From positions 44,384 through 108,383 of the forward strand of contig CADAJJ010000007.1 in NCBI GenBank assembly GCA_902788205.1: a DNA stretch of 64,000 bases. The letters run 5' to 3'. Below the pieces are notes generated by a model, which worked only from the letters and a program-made list of their open reading frames with translations, was not told the DNA's origin and did not search any database. Source of the stretch: RUG023 sp900315435. Its GTDB lineage: Bacteria > Spirochaetota > Spirochaetia > Sphaerochaetales > Sphaerochaetaceae. Below, piece by piece: positions 54,006-62,901 of the stretch (positions are counted from its first letter, which is position 1; each line of letters starts with the position of its first letter). Made by a program: the position numbers and the translations under genes.

Positions 54006-54935
54006 TCAGTTGTCCAGCGAGAAAGCGTGCTGGCAGAGCATGGTGATGCCATCATTGGCATCCATGGAAAACTTGACAATGCCATTGAAGACGGTCTGGC
54101 GGAAGATGGTGCCTTGTTGCTTGTACCTGTTCATCACTCCCAAATCACTGAGAATATCGCTCACCGCCACACAATAGGTGGGGTTGATGGTCTCGATCCA
54201 CAACGACTGGTTGCTTGTCCACAACCCGTGATGGTTTGCCTTCGCGACATCAATGTCCCTGATCTCGTCGCTGTGGGCGTCAAGGAGCTCCTGCTCTCCT
54301 TCCATATACAGGTCGCCACACAGCAGTACGGTGGTGTTTCCATAAGAGAACTTCAAGGCCAACGAACTGTTGTTGAGTTCTTCGGTTGTGTAGGTGGAAT
54401 CCACTGCGGTTTTGGAGGGATGATAAACAGAGACCTCGATGTCCCGGCCGAACATGAACGAGTCCCCATCCCCTATTTTTGTCTGGACGATACCGTCAGC
54501 CTCACACCTCTGGTCCATCTGCATGCTGTATTTGCCGGTATATCCTTCCATTGGACCGACAAACACGCGGTCGATCTTCGCATGGTCGGCCACTTGGCTG
54601 AAACCGCCTAGGTGGTCGTGATGGCGATGGGAATTGACAAAGTAGTCGATATGGTCGATGCCAAGCGCTTCGAGTGTCTCGACCACATAGCGTCCTTGCA
54701 CCGGCGCTCCGCAGTCGACCATCATGACCTTTCCATCCGGACTGATCAAAAGCTCGCAGTCTCCATGGTTGCTTTTCTTAGTGCTGGAGGTTCTTCCCAA
54801 ATGGAGGAAGTAGACGATGAACTTGCCGTAGTCCCCACTCCGGTCCAGAACCGGGTCAGTGGCGGCGCTGAGTGGAAAAGAGGCAAGGACGAGCATGCAC
54901 CACACACATGCGCGAATCAAACGATTTCGCTTCAT
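54006..54935 (-). CDS. Secreted metallo-beta-lactamase-fold protein, ComEC-like
   Basis: The 309-residue protein has a signal peptide (MKRNRLIRACVWCMLVLASFPLSAA) and the metal-binding NSHRHHDHLGG (HxHxDH, about 100-110). Other metal ligands are in LLCGDLY and ANHHG. It resembles the hydrolase part of ComEC, but without the membrane channel, and would act in the periplasm on a nucleic acid or phosphodiester. The ATG at 54935 has GGAGG five bases upstream. Confidence 0.85.
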   Translation of the reverse strand: MKRNRLIRACVWCMLVLASFPLSAATDPVLDRSGDYGKFIVYFLHLGRTSSTKKSNHGDCELLISPDGKVMMVDCGAPVQGRYVVETLEALGIDHIDYFVNSHRHHDHLGGFSQVADHAKIDRVFVGPMEGYTGKYSMQMDQRCEADGIVQTKIGDGDSFMFGRDIEVSVYHPSKTAVDSTYTTEELNNSSLALKFSYGNTTVLLCGDLYMEGEQELLDAHSDEIRDIDVAKANHHGLWTSNQSLWIETINPTYCVAVSDILSDLGVMNRYKQQGTIFRQTVFNGIVKFSMDANDGITMLCQHAFSLDN

Positions 54936-54971
54936 AGATCCCTCCATGCGCAGATTTTCAGATGAAACATC

Positions 54972-55000
54972 ATTATAAGTCCCTTTTTTCATACCGTAAA
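54972..55000 (-). promoter_or_regulatory. Promoter of the secreted metallo-hydrolase gene
   Basis: TTTACG (54995-55000), 17 bases, and a perfect TATAAT (54972-54977), followed by a leader of about 30 bases with a ribosome-binding site. Confidence 0.65.
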
Positions 55001-55043
55001 GGAACTCACGCCCAGAAGGCGACTAGCAAGGGCGCGCTTGTCC

Positions 55044-56390
55044 TCACTCTTTCAGCTTTTCCAGCATCATTCTAGACAGGAAAAAGGCAAGCAGGCACGA
55101 AGCACCTTCGGTAAGCGGGACAGCGGCCCAAAGCATAGCAAGGTCATGGAAGAGCAGATGGAGCGAACCGAACAGGACGACAAGAAGGACGAATTGCCGA
55201 AGGATATTGACCAAGAGTGTCCATTTGGCATACCCCAATGCCTGCATGCTGGTGGAAAGAATCACGCAAAGCGCCCCGAACGGAAGCGCGCCACAGCACA
55301 CCCTTAACGCCACCAAGCCGATTCCCATCATTGTCTCCGATGCGCTGAACATGGCGAGCACCTTATTCGGAATCATCTCAAACACCACGCACAGCACCAC
55401 CATCAACCCCAGGATGGAGATGACGGCAATGCGGATGGCCTCGTGGATGCGGCCATAGCGCTTGTTTCCCAGATTATAGGAAAGAATCGGCACCATACCG
55501 TTGTTCATGCCGAAAACCGGCATGTAGCAGAAGTTCTGCAGTTTCATCCAAATGCCGTAGACGGCGGCCGCTGTGGTGCTGTACAGGAGCAGGATCTGGT
55601 TCACGCAGAATGTGGTTGCCGAAGACAGCCCCATGGTGACCATCGAGGGAAAACCTACCGATAGAATGGGGCCGACCATGCCGTTCGGTCTTAACAACGA
55701 CCAGCGGAACTGGATATTGGGATTCTTCTGCAGATTGAGGACAAAAGCGATCAAGGCACCCAGAATCTGTCCAAGCACGGTAGCCCACGCGGCGCCAGCG
55801 ATTCCCATGCTCGGAAAGGGGCCAAGGCCGAAAATCAGCAGGGGATCGAAGACCAGGTTGAAAAGAGCCCCGCTTGCCTGGCTGAACATGGCCAGGGTCG
55901 GATATCCGTTGCAGACCAGAAGCTTTTCGAATATCTGCCCGAAAAAGACACCAGCCGAGACGCAGACGATAATCGTCAGATAGGTGGTCCCTCCGTCGGC
56001 GATGCTTGCCACATCGGTCTGTACCTGGTAATAAGGGCCGATGCCAACGAGGCCGAGGATACCGAAGACAATGGAATAACAGACGGAGAGGAAAACCGCG
56101 GTGTTGGCTACCAGATTCGCCTTCTGTGGTTCGCTCTGCCCCATATAACGGGGAACCATCGCATTGGTACCCACCCCGGTACCGACACCGATGGCGACAA
56201 TCACTTGCTGGATGGGAAAAGCAAGACTGACCGCTGTCAGGGCATCTTCGCTCAACTTCGCGACAAACATCGAGTCGACGATGTTGTAGAGGGCCTGGAT
56301 AAAAAAGGACACCATCATGGGAAGGCTCATCGACACAAGAAGCTTACCCATCGGCATCATCGCCAGCTTGTTTGATTGGTTGTGTCCCAT
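55044..56390 (-). CDS. MATE-family multidrug/toxin exporter
   Basis: The 448-residue protein has 12 hydrophobic segments in two similar halves: LLVSMSLPMMVSFFIQALYNIVDSMFV at the start, LTAVSLAFPIQQ, GVGTNAMVPRYMGQ, and FNLVFDPLLIFGLG, all typical of the MATE family. It exports cationic compounds using a Na+ or H+ gradient. The start at 56390 has GGAGGAG upstream; an in-frame ATG 12 codons earlier lies inside the leader hairpin. Its leader holds a terminator-like hairpin, so attenuation is likely. Confidence 0.93.
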   Translation of the reverse strand: MGHNQSNKLAMMPMGKLLVSMSLPMMVSFFIQALYNIVDSMFVAKLSEDALTAVSLAFPIQQVIVAIGVGTGVGTNAMVPRYMGQSEPQKANLVANTAVFLSVCYSIVFGILGLVGIGPYYQVQTDVASIADGGTTYLTIIVCVSAGVFFGQIFEKLLVCNGYPTLAMFSQASGALFNLVFDPLLIFGLGPFPSMGIAGAAWATVLGQILGALIAFVLNLQKNPNIQFRWSLLRPNGMVGPILSVGFPSMVTMGLSSATTFCVNQILLLYSTTAAAVYGIWMKLQNFCYMPVFGMNNGMVPILSYNLGNKRYGRIHEAIRIAVISILGLMVVLCVVFEMIPNKVLAMFSASETMMGIGLVALRVCCGALPFGALCVILSTSMQALGYAKWTLLVNILRQFVLLVVLFGSLHLLFHDLAMLWAAVPLTEGASCLLAFFLSRMMLEKLKE

Positions 56391-56404
56391 CGCGCTCCTC
56401 CAAT

Positions 56405-56493
56405 AAAAAACCGCGCAATCCATTTGTCGCTTGGATTTACGCGGTCCGCCACACAGCGCTTTTCATCTTATCGAGGGAGATGCGGTGTGTCAA
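56405..56493 (-). promoter_or_regulatory. Promoter and transcription-attenuator-like leader of the MATE gene
   Basis: TTGACA (56488-56493), 17 bases, TAAGAT (56465-56470). About 13 bases past the start point the RNA can form ACCGCG-U-AAUCCA paired with UGGAUU-G-CGCGGU (56410-56445), followed by six U just ahead of the MATE ribosome-binding site. Default termination would give an RNA of about 55 bases. Confidence 0.65.
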
Positions 56494-56521
56494 AGAAGGG
56501 CCAACCCTCTCGGGCGGCCCT
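56491..56521 (-). terminator. Terminator of gpmI
   Basis: AGGGCC (56516-56521 on the minus strand) pairs with GGCCCT (56497-56502), followed by TCTTTG. Its tail overlaps the -35 of the MATE promoter. Confidence 0.6.
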
Positions 56522-56527
56522 GTTGTT

Positions 56528-58174
56528 TTAGATCAGGTTGATGACACTCTTGTCGTAATCGGCCGGCGGCACAAACCCAAGCAACGTCATGCAAGTCGCG
56601 GCAATCGAGCTGATGCCGAGCCCGCTGTTCATCTCCTTGGCGTATTCGCCGTGGTAGCACGGATCATACAGGATACACGGGACAGGATTCAGAGAGTGGC
56701 TGGTCTTCGGTCTCGGACTTCCGTCAGCGTAGCGCTTCACCTCCCCGGCCTTATCATGCTCGTACATGTCGTCGGCGTTGCCATGGTCGGCGGTAATCAG
56801 GAGCACGCCACCTGCCTTCTCCACCGCGGCGCGGATCCTGCCAATCTGCAAGTCGAGGGCTTCCATGGAGCAGACGACCGCCTCGTAGACACCGGTGTGC
56901 CCCACCATGTCCCCGTTGGGGAAGTTCATCTTGATGAAACTCCACTTGCCGCTCTCGATTTCCTTGATCACGCGGTCCGCGATCTCGGCGCACTTCATCC
57001 AAGGTCTCTGCTCGAAGGGGACGATATCGCTCGGAATCTCGACATATTCCTCCAGCTTGTCATCGAACTTGCCGGAACGGTTGCCATTGAAGAAGTAGGT
57101 GATATGGCCGAACTTCTGCGTCTCGCTGATGGAGAACTGCATCACGCCGCTGGCGCAGAGGTACTCCGCCAAGGTGCGGTTGATCGAGGGAGGAGCAACC
57201 AAGTACTGGTGAGGAATGTGCAGGTCCCCATCATATTCCATCATTCCGGCATACTCCACCTTCGGCAGTCTCTTGCGGTCGAACTCCTTCAGGTCAGGGT
57301 CTTCGAAGGCGCGGCTGATTTCCAAGGCACGGTCGCCACGGAAGTTGAAGAGGATGACCGAATCCCCGTCCACAATCGGTCCGACCGGCTTGCCGTCCTC
57401 GGCGATGACGAAGGGAGGAAGGTCCTGGTCGATGGCATGGGTCTCCTCGCGCAGGGTGGTGATCGCCTCATGGGCGCTGGCAAACTGACGGCCCTCGCCA
57501 AGCACTTCGGTATACCAGCCTTTCTTCACCATGTCCCAGTTGGCGTTATAGCGGTCCATGGTGATGACCATACGGCCGCCGCCATCGGCGATACGGGCAT
57601 CAAAGCCATCGGTGGAAAGCTCTTTCAGCAACTTGTCGAAAGGATCGAAGTAGTCAAGAGCGGAAAGCTCGCCTACGTCACGGCCATCAAGCAACGCATG
57701 GATACGGACCTTTTCCACCCCTTCCTTCTTGGCTTCCCTCACCATCGCCTCGAGGTGGTGGATGTTGGAGTGGACGTTGCCATCGGAAAGCAAGCCGATG
57801 AAATGGAGGGTGGAGTGGTTCTGCTTCACGTTGGCCACCAGCTTCTGCCACGTCGCTCCCTTGAACATATCGCCGCTCTCGACAGCGTTCTGCACCAGTT
57901 TGGCCCCTTGGGCGAAGACACGGCCACAGCCCATGGCGTTATGGCCGACCTCGCTGTTGCCCATGTCGGCGTCGGAGGGAAGGCCGACCGCCGTTCCATG
58001 CGCCTTGAGCTTGGTATTCGGACAGGACGCCAACAGGGCGTCAAGATTCTGCGTCACGGCAGCGGCGACAGCGTCGCCTTCCTTGTACTTGCCATAACCG
58101 ACACCATCCATGATGAGGAGCACCACGGGTCCCTTGCGGGAAATCTTTCCCGATTTCTTCAACGCTTCAACCAT
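56528..58174 (-). CDS. gpmI: 2,3-bisphosphoglycerate-independent phosphoglycerate mutase
   Basis: This glycolytic enzyme interconverts 3- and 2-phosphoglycerate with two metal ions. The 548-residue protein has VVLLIMDGVGYG (metal aspartate, about 18-29), the nucleophile serine in MGNSEVGHNAMG (about 72-83), LLDGRDVG, NFPNGDMVGHTG and TADHGNADDMY. It is of normal length. The ATG at 58174 lies 11 bases after a good -10 box, with AAAGGAAA overlapping it, so the leader should be very short. Confidence 0.95.
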   Translation of the reverse strand: MVEALKKSGKISRKGPVVLLIMDGVGYGKYKEGDAVAAAVTQNLDALLASCPNTKLKAHGTAVGLPSDADMGNSEVGHNAMGCGRVFAQGAKLVQNAVESGDMFKGATWQKLVANVKQNHSTLHFIGLLSDGNVHSNIHHLEAMVREAKKEGVEKVRIHALLDGRDVGELSALDYFDPFDKLLKELSTDGFDARIADGGGRMVITMDRYNANWDMVKKGWYTEVLGEGRQFASAHEAITTLREETHAIDQDLPPFVIAEDGKPVGPIVDGDSVILFNFRGDRALEISRAFEDPDLKEFDRKRLPKVEYAGMMEYDGDLHIPHQYLVAPPSINRTLAEYLCASGVMQFSISETQKFGHITYFFNGNRSGKFDDKLEEYVEIPSDIVPFEQRPWMKCAEIADRVIKEIESGKWSFIKMNFPNGDMVGHTGVYEAVVCSMEALDLQIGRIRAAVEKAGGVLLITADHGNADDMYEHDKAGEVKRYADGSPRPKTSHSLNPVPCILYDPCYHGEYAKEMNSGLGISSIAATCMTLLGFVPPADYDKSVINLI

Positions 58175-58185
58175 ATACTATTTCC

Positions 58186-58214
58186 TTTATATGTAAATAA
58201 ATGAACTTTATCAA
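58186..58214 (-). promoter_or_regulatory. gpmI promoter, very short leader
   Basis: TTGATA (58209-58214), 17 bases, TATAAA (58186-58191), then 11 bases to the ATG. Confidence 0.65.
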
Positions 58215-58266
58215 CCGCCTGTAATCCTACACCATCTCCGCGCTTTTGGATAGTACTACTCCCTTG

Positions 58267-58295
58267 TTGTACCGTCACCTGCCTTGGAGTACAAT
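58267..58295 (+). promoter_or_regulatory. Promoter of the 90-residue protein gene
   Basis: TTGTAC (58267-58272), 17 bases, TACAAT (58290-58295); AAGGAG follows before the ATG at 58315. Confidence 0.65.
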
Positions 58296-58314
58296 CCCAG
58301 ACAAGGAGCTATCC

Positions 58315-58587
58315 ATGTTGAAACCGACAAATATCTACCGTTCCAAATACTTCACCGCCTCCCTTTCCGATGATCCAAGCGGAATCTGGTATTTGGATGT
58401 CTCGTGCAAGACTGAACACGATGGAGTACCAGGAAAAGTGGTGGGGCATATCCCCCTTTGCCTCACGATGAAAGAGTCGCCCGACGGAGCGATGGAGGCG
58501 ACGCTTTCAGTGATGGATGACCAAGAAGACGATTCCGTTGAAGGGCAGAACGATGGTTCTGTTCTGCAATTTCCCGGCAGGAAATGA
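58315..58587 (+). CDS. Small conserved-looking protein of unknown function
   Basis: This 90-residue acidic cytoplasmic protein (MLKPTNIYRSKYF ... VLQFPGRK) has no recognised family. It has its own promoter, a good AAGGAG at seven bases, and a bidirectional terminator, so it is very probably a real gene. Confidence 0.75.
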   Translation: MLKPTNIYRSKYFTASLSDDPSGIWYLDVSCKTEHDGVPGKVVGHIPLCLTMKESPDGAMEATLSVMDDQEDDSVEGQNDGSVLQFPGRK

Positions 58588-58589
58588 GT

Positions 58590-58637
58590 AAAAAAGAAGG
58601 GTGTAGGACATTACACCACACCCTTCTCTCGTGTTTT
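58590..58637. terminator. Bidirectional terminator shared by the 90-residue gene and pepP
   Basis: AGAAGGGTGT (58595-58604) and ACACCCTTCT (58618-58627) form a perfect ten-pair stem. On the minus strand it is followed by six T; on the plus strand by TCTCGTGTTTTT. Confidence 0.85.
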
Positions 58638-58644
58638 TCAGACC

Positions 58645-60408
58645 TTACAGAGGTTTGCATGCCTCTTGCAGCCAATCGGGATTCTCCACCTTGTCCCTCA
58701 GCGTTTCATAGACGCGCTGGTGGTAGGTGTTGACCTGGTCGATTTCCTCCTTGGAAAGCAGGCTCGTGTCGATCAACCTTCTTTCGTAAGGGCAAAGCGT
58801 CAGCGTTTCGAACTTGTAAAACTGGCCGAACTCGGTCTTCATGGCAGGAACCGTCGCGATCAGGTTCTCGATGCGGATGCCGTGGCGGCCCTCCTTGTAG
58901 ATGCCTGGCTCGTCACTGGTCACCATGCCGACCTCCATCGCTACTGTAATCGGGCGTCCGTTGATCCGCTGCGGTCCTTCATGGACGTTCAGACGGAAGC
59001 CTACTCCGTGTCCGGTTCCATGGAAGAAAGACATGCCGTCCTTCCACATGAACTGCTTGGCGAGGATATCCAGCTGATAGCCACAAGTTCCCTTGGGGAA
59101 GACCGCGGCGGCAAGGGCAAGATGGCCCTTCAGCGTGACGGTGTAGTCATGGATTTCCTCGACGGTCGGCTTGCCGAAGGCCAGCGTACGGGTGATATCG
59201 GTCGTTCCAAAACGATACTGTCCGCCACTGTCAAGCACCACCAGGCCACGAGTCACAGGGCTATGCTCCTCCTCGCTCGGGCAGTAGTGGCACATGGCTC
59301 CGTTGGGACCGAATCCGGCAATTGTGCCGAACGATTCGTCCAGGCAGTCCGGGTTCTTCAAGCGCTCGGCATCCAGCATCTGGCAGAGCTGCAGTTCGTC
59401 ATAGGTGGTCTCTCCGCTGAAATCCAGCCGGGAGAGGAAGTTCACCATGGCGATTCCATCAAGCACATGGGCCCTGCGCATACCCTCCATCTCGGTCGGA
59501 TTCTTCCGGGCCTTCATCTCGGTGGTGATGTCCTGGCCGGCCACCACGCGTGCCTTGCCAAGCGCAGCACGCATCAACACGTTGGTACGGTCCGGATTCA
59601 TATAGACCACATCCTTCGCCTTGACCAAGCCTCGAATCGTCTTTGCGGCAGCCTCGTAGGGCATGACATCCATGTCGGCGCGCACGTCTGTCAGCAACTC
59701 GGCACTGAAGCGGGAGATATCGGTGAACAGCCATGCACGCTCCTTTCCCAACAGCAGATAGGAAAGGAACACCGGATTATACTTGATATCGTCGCCGCGC
59801 AAGTTGGTCATCCAGGCGATGTCGTCAATCGCGCAAACCAGATAATAGGTACAGCCTTTCTCCTCCATGGCATCCCTGACTTGGGAGAACTTCTCGGCTC
59901 GGGAAAGTCCCGCATAGCGCTTTTCCACCTCGACCACCTTGCTGTCAGGCACAGCCGGACGGTCGGTCCAGATCTGGTCGAGCAGGTCAGGCATCGTAGC
60001 CAGAGTTATGCCCTTCTCGGCAAGGCAGCCTGACATCCGCTGGTAGTCAGAGACCGAAATGGTCTCTTGGTCGATGCCGACCACCTTTCCCTTCTTCAGA
60101 TTGGTCTTGATCCAATCAATCGGGGAAGGTGTGTCCTCCCACTCCTGCTTCATCAGTTGGTAGCAGGAACCTTCGATTTGCTTGGCCCCCTGCACATAGT
60201 AACGGGAATCGACCCACAGCAAGGCCTCGGTCCTTGTGACGACCACGGTCCCGGCACTGCCGGTAAAACCGCTTATCCAAGCCCTGCTTCTCCAGCGCGG
60301 GCAGACGTATTCGCTCTGATGGGGATCAGTGCCGTTGACATACCAGCAATCGATTCCATTGTTCCGCATCAGTTTCCTAAGCTGTTTCACTCGTTCATCT
60401 ATCGTCAT
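58645..60408 (-). CDS. pepP: Xaa-Pro aminopeptidase (M24 family, aminopeptidase P)
   Basis: It removes N-terminal residues that precede proline. The 587-residue protein is the long three-domain form, with two creatinase-like N-terminal domains and a pita-bread catalytic domain. Metal ligands are visible as VLDSGGQYRFGTTDITRT (two aspartates), HGTGHGVG (histidine), SDEPGIY and RIENL (glutamates). The start at ATG 60408 overlaps the lgt stop (ATGA); the open frame upstream is out-of-frame lgt sequence. It forms an operon with lgt. Confidence 0.94.
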   Translation of the reverse strand: MTIDERVKQLRKLMRNNGIDCWYVNGTDPHQSEYVCPRWRSRAWISGFTGSAGTVVVTRTEALLWVDSRYYVQGAKQIEGSCYQLMKQEWEDTPSPIDWIKTNLKKGKVVGIDQETISVSDYQRMSGCLAEKGITLATMPDLLDQIWTDRPAVPDSKVVEVEKRYAGLSRAEKFSQVRDAMEEKGCTYYLVCAIDDIAWMTNLRGDDIKYNPVFLSYLLLGKERAWLFTDISRFSAELLTDVRADMDVMPYEAAAKTIRGLVKAKDVVYMNPDRTNVLMRAALGKARVVAGQDITTEMKARKNPTEMEGMRRAHVLDGIAMVNFLSRLDFSGETTYDELQLCQMLDAERLKNPDCLDESFGTIAGFGPNGAMCHYCPSEEEHSPVTRGLVVLDSGGQYRFGTTDITRTLAFGKPTVEEIHDYTVTLKGHLALAAAVFPKGTCGYQLDILAKQFMWKDGMSFFHGTGHGVGFRLNVHEGPQRINGRPITVAMEVGMVTSDEPGIYKEGRHGIRIENLIATVPAMKTEFGQFYKFETLTLCPYERRLIDTSLLSKEEIDQVNTYHQRVYETLRDKVENPDWLQEACKPL

Positions 60409-61355
60409 GGCGTTTGCTTCCTTACTCCTTTCCGAATCCACAATACTACAATTCCCGCCAGAATCATGCCAAGGCAGAAAATCTGTCCGAGGGAGATATT
60501 GAGCAGGGAGGTGAATAGAGAAATCGCGTCTGCTCCCGGACCTAAGGAAATAATGAATCCCAAGTTTTCGTCCGGAGTCCGGAAATACTCGATGAAGAAC
60601 CGCGCCACGCCGTAGCCGATCAGGTACCAGGCAAGCACGAAGCCTGACTGATGGCGCTTCCGCCTCGGTCTGACCAGGCACCATAGGAAGAGAAAGAGCA
60701 CCACGCCCTCGAACAACGCCTCGTACAGTTGGGATGGGTGGCGCGGCAAGTTGACCATCATCCCCTTCTGATAGACGATTCCGACCTTGTCGCAGACATC
60801 CCTGACCCAGGCATAGTTGGTCGAGAGCCTTGGCGCATCGGGGAAAACCATGGCCCACGGAGCTGTCGACACCCTTCCCCAGAGCTCTCCGTTGATGAAA
60901 TTGCCAAGGCGGCCGAATGTGTAACCGAGGGGGATGCCTGCGCAGGCGAGGTCACAGCAGGTAAGGAAATCCTTGTGATGCTTGCGGCTGAACCAAACCC
61001 CACCCAACAGACAGCCGAGGAGGCCACCGTGATAGCTCATGCCGGCAAGACCGACAAAGCGGCCATCTTCGAATGGCCAGAACATCTTCCAAGGGTGGAT
61101 CCAGTTGTTCCACGTGCCGTCATAGACCAGCTGGGAAACCAAGCGGGCACCAATGAGCAACAGGAGGATGCACCGGAAGAACAGGTCGTCCACTTCATCC
61201 CGGCTCCACCCAGCCTCCTCGTGGCTCGTTTGCCAGAGCACCAGGCAATAGGTGATTGCGAAGGCAAGCACATACATGAGCCCATACCACCGGAATGGCA
61301 ACGAGGGGATGATTTCAGCATGTATCCACGAGGGATAGGAGAGATACCAGGCCAT
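60405..61355 (-). CDS. lgt: Prolipoprotein diacylglyceryl transferase
   Basis: This inner-membrane enzyme attaches diacylglycerol to the lipobox cysteine of prolipoproteins. The 316-residue protein has about seven membrane segments and the Lgt signature GRLGNFINGELWGR (about 148-161), with GMSYHGGLLG and HPSQLYEA also conserved. The ATG at 61355 has no ribosome-binding site but a good promoter ends six bases upstream, so the message is predicted leaderless. pepP overlaps its stop. Confidence 0.95.
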   Translation of the reverse strand: MAWYLSYPSWIHAEIIPSLPFRWYGLMYVLAFAITYCLVLWQTSHEEAGWSRDEVDDLFFRCILLLLIGARLVSQLVYDGTWNNWIHPWKMFWPFEDGRFVGLAGMSYHGGLLGCLLGGVWFSRKHHKDFLTCCDLACAGIPLGYTFGRLGNFINGELWGRVSTAPWAMVFPDAPRLSTNYAWVRDVCDKVGIVYQKGMMVNLPRHPSQLYEALFEGVVLFLFLWCLVRPRRKRHQSGFVLAWYLIGYGVARFFIEYFRTPDENLGFIISLGPGADAISLFTSLLNISLGQIFCLGMILAGIVVLWIRKGVRKQTP

Positions 61356-61361
61356 GGCAAA

Positions 61362-61390
61362 AGCATATTTCCAACCACCAACGGGGTCAA
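61362..61390 (-). promoter_or_regulatory. Leaderless lgt promoter
   Basis: TTGACC (61385-61390), 17 bases, TATGCT (61362-61367), then six bases to the ATG at 61355. Confidence 0.7.
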
Positions 61391-61424
61391 GCCGACTTTA
61401 TTCGTGGAGAATCATTGAGTTTTA

Positions 61425-61454
61425 GTGACAACTGCTTGTCTCTTTCGCTATATT
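61425..61454 (+). promoter_or_regulatory. Leaderless promoter of the S41 protease gene
   Basis: GTGACA (61425-61430), 18 bases, TATATT (61449-61454), then seven bases to the ATG at 61462; no Shine-Dalgarno sequence. Confidence 0.65.
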
Positions 61455-61461
61455 TGGTCAT

Positions 61462-62901
61462 ATGAAACACATGCACCGCCTGGCGGCATTTTCCGCCCTT
61501 CTCATATCGGTCTCCTTCCTCTTTGCCGGTGGCAACCCAGAGGGTCAGGCCCAACTACTGAAGCAACTGAACACCGTTTCCTCGACCGGAACCCTGCAGG
61601 CAGACCAGATCCAGCAGGACATGGGCACGCTGACCATGCTCTACCGATATATCGATTCCCTCTATTACGAGGATGTCGACAAGGCTGTGGTGAAGGAAAG
61701 TCTGGCGACCGCCATGCTCGATGCCCTCGGGGACAAATACTCCTTCTACACGCCGAAGGAAGAATCGGAAAGTTACGAGGAGCAGATTTCCGGCAAATAC
61801 GGAGGTATCGGCGTCTATCTGTCCAAGCCCAGCCCGAAGAACATCGACCCGGACGACCCCTCGACCTACATGGTCACCATCGACTCTCCCTTCAAAGGAT
61901 CGCCGGCCCAGCGTGCGGGACTCTTGTCGGGTGACATGATCAGCGCGATCGACGGAGAGTCGGTGCGGGACATGACCAGCAGCGAGGCATCCAAGAAAGT
62001 ACGTGGCGAGGCCGGAACGGAAGTGACCCTCACCGTGGTGCGTGACGATTCCACCTTCGACATTACCTTGGTCCGTGAAATCATCGACTCTCCTGTGGTG
62101 GAAGGAACGATGCTGGACCACCAGATCGGATACATAGCGGTCTCCAGCTATACCACCGACGTGAGCCAGCAGTTCCTGGACAAGATCCGCGAGTTGAAAG
62201 GCCAGGGGATGGAGTACCTGATTATCGACGAAAGGAATAACGGCGGAGGCAATGTCAACGAGGCTCTGAAAATGGCCGATATCTTCCTTCCCTCCGGAGC
62301 GACCATCGTCACGATGGAAGGACGCAAGGGCACCAACACCAATCAGCGCTATGTCTCTGACGGATCCCAGCAGATCGGGCAGAACCTGCCCGTGGCGATC
62401 CTGGTCAACGGAGGAACCGCCAGCGCGTCGGAAATTTTCGCCGCTGCTTTGCATGACAACCACCGCGCCACGTTGGTGGGAACCAAGACCTTCGGGAAAG
62501 GCATTTTCCAGACGGTATTCCCCTTTGATGACGGCTACGTCCAGTTGACCACCGGCCATTATTACACACCGAACGGAATCAACATCCACGGTACCGGCAT
62601 CGAGCCGGACATCGTCTCGGCGGACACCAAACTGGAGGACGACCAGATTCCTGCATATGAGCAGATGATGAAGGACAAAGCCCCGCAAGAATTCGTGAAG
62701 GCCCATCCCGAGTACACGATGGAGAACGTGCAAAAGTTTGTCGACGAGAACAAGAACCGCGGTATCGACGAGAACATCCTGAAAGTATTGGTCCGCAACG
62801 AGTATTATTCGAAGCGCCGTTTTTCCGAGATGCCTGTAGCCGATCCAGCCTACGACTCTCAGTTGCAACGCGCCATCGATTTCTTCGTACAGGGGAAATG
62901 A
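61462..62901 (+). CDS. S41-family carboxy-terminal processing protease
   Basis: This 479-residue periplasmic serine protease has a signal peptide (HRLAAFSALLISVSFLFAGG), a PDZ domain (about 110-200; SPAQRAGLLSGDMISAIDG) and the S41 catalytic core with the nucleophile serine in GGTASASEIF (about 320) and lysine in GTKTFGKG (about 345). It resembles CtpA/Prc-like enzymes that trim exported proteins. It is predicted to be read from a leaderless message. The rRNA methyltransferase gene overlaps its stop. Confidence 0.93.
   Translation: MKHMHRLAAFSALLISVSFLFAGGNPEGQAQLLKQLNTVSSTGTLQADQIQQDMGTLTMLYRYIDSLYYEDVDKAVVKESLATAMLDALGDKYSFYTPKEESESYEEQISGKYGGIGVYLSKPSPKNIDPDDPSTYMVTIDSPFKGSPAQRAGLLSGDMISAIDGESVRDMTSSEASKKVRGEAGTEVTLTVVRDDSTFDITLVREIIDSPVVEGTMLDHQIGYIAVSSYTTDVSQQFLDKIRELKGQGMEYLIIDERNNGGGNVNEALKMADIFLPSGATIVTMEGRKGTNTNQRYVSDGSQQIGQNLPVAILVNGGTASASEIFAAALHDNHRATLVGTKTFGKGIFQTVFPFDDGYVQLTTGHYYTPNGINIHGTGIEPDIVSADTKLEDDQIPAYEQMMKDKAPQEFVKAHPEYTMENVQKFVDENKNRGIDENILKVLVRNEYYSKRRFSEMPVADPAYDSQLQRAIDFFVQGK

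Noticed and set aside
58645..60858. 737-codon version of aminopeptidase P
   Set aside because: The first 150 codons overlap lgt out of frame; the M24 protein starts at 60408, coupled to the lgt stop.
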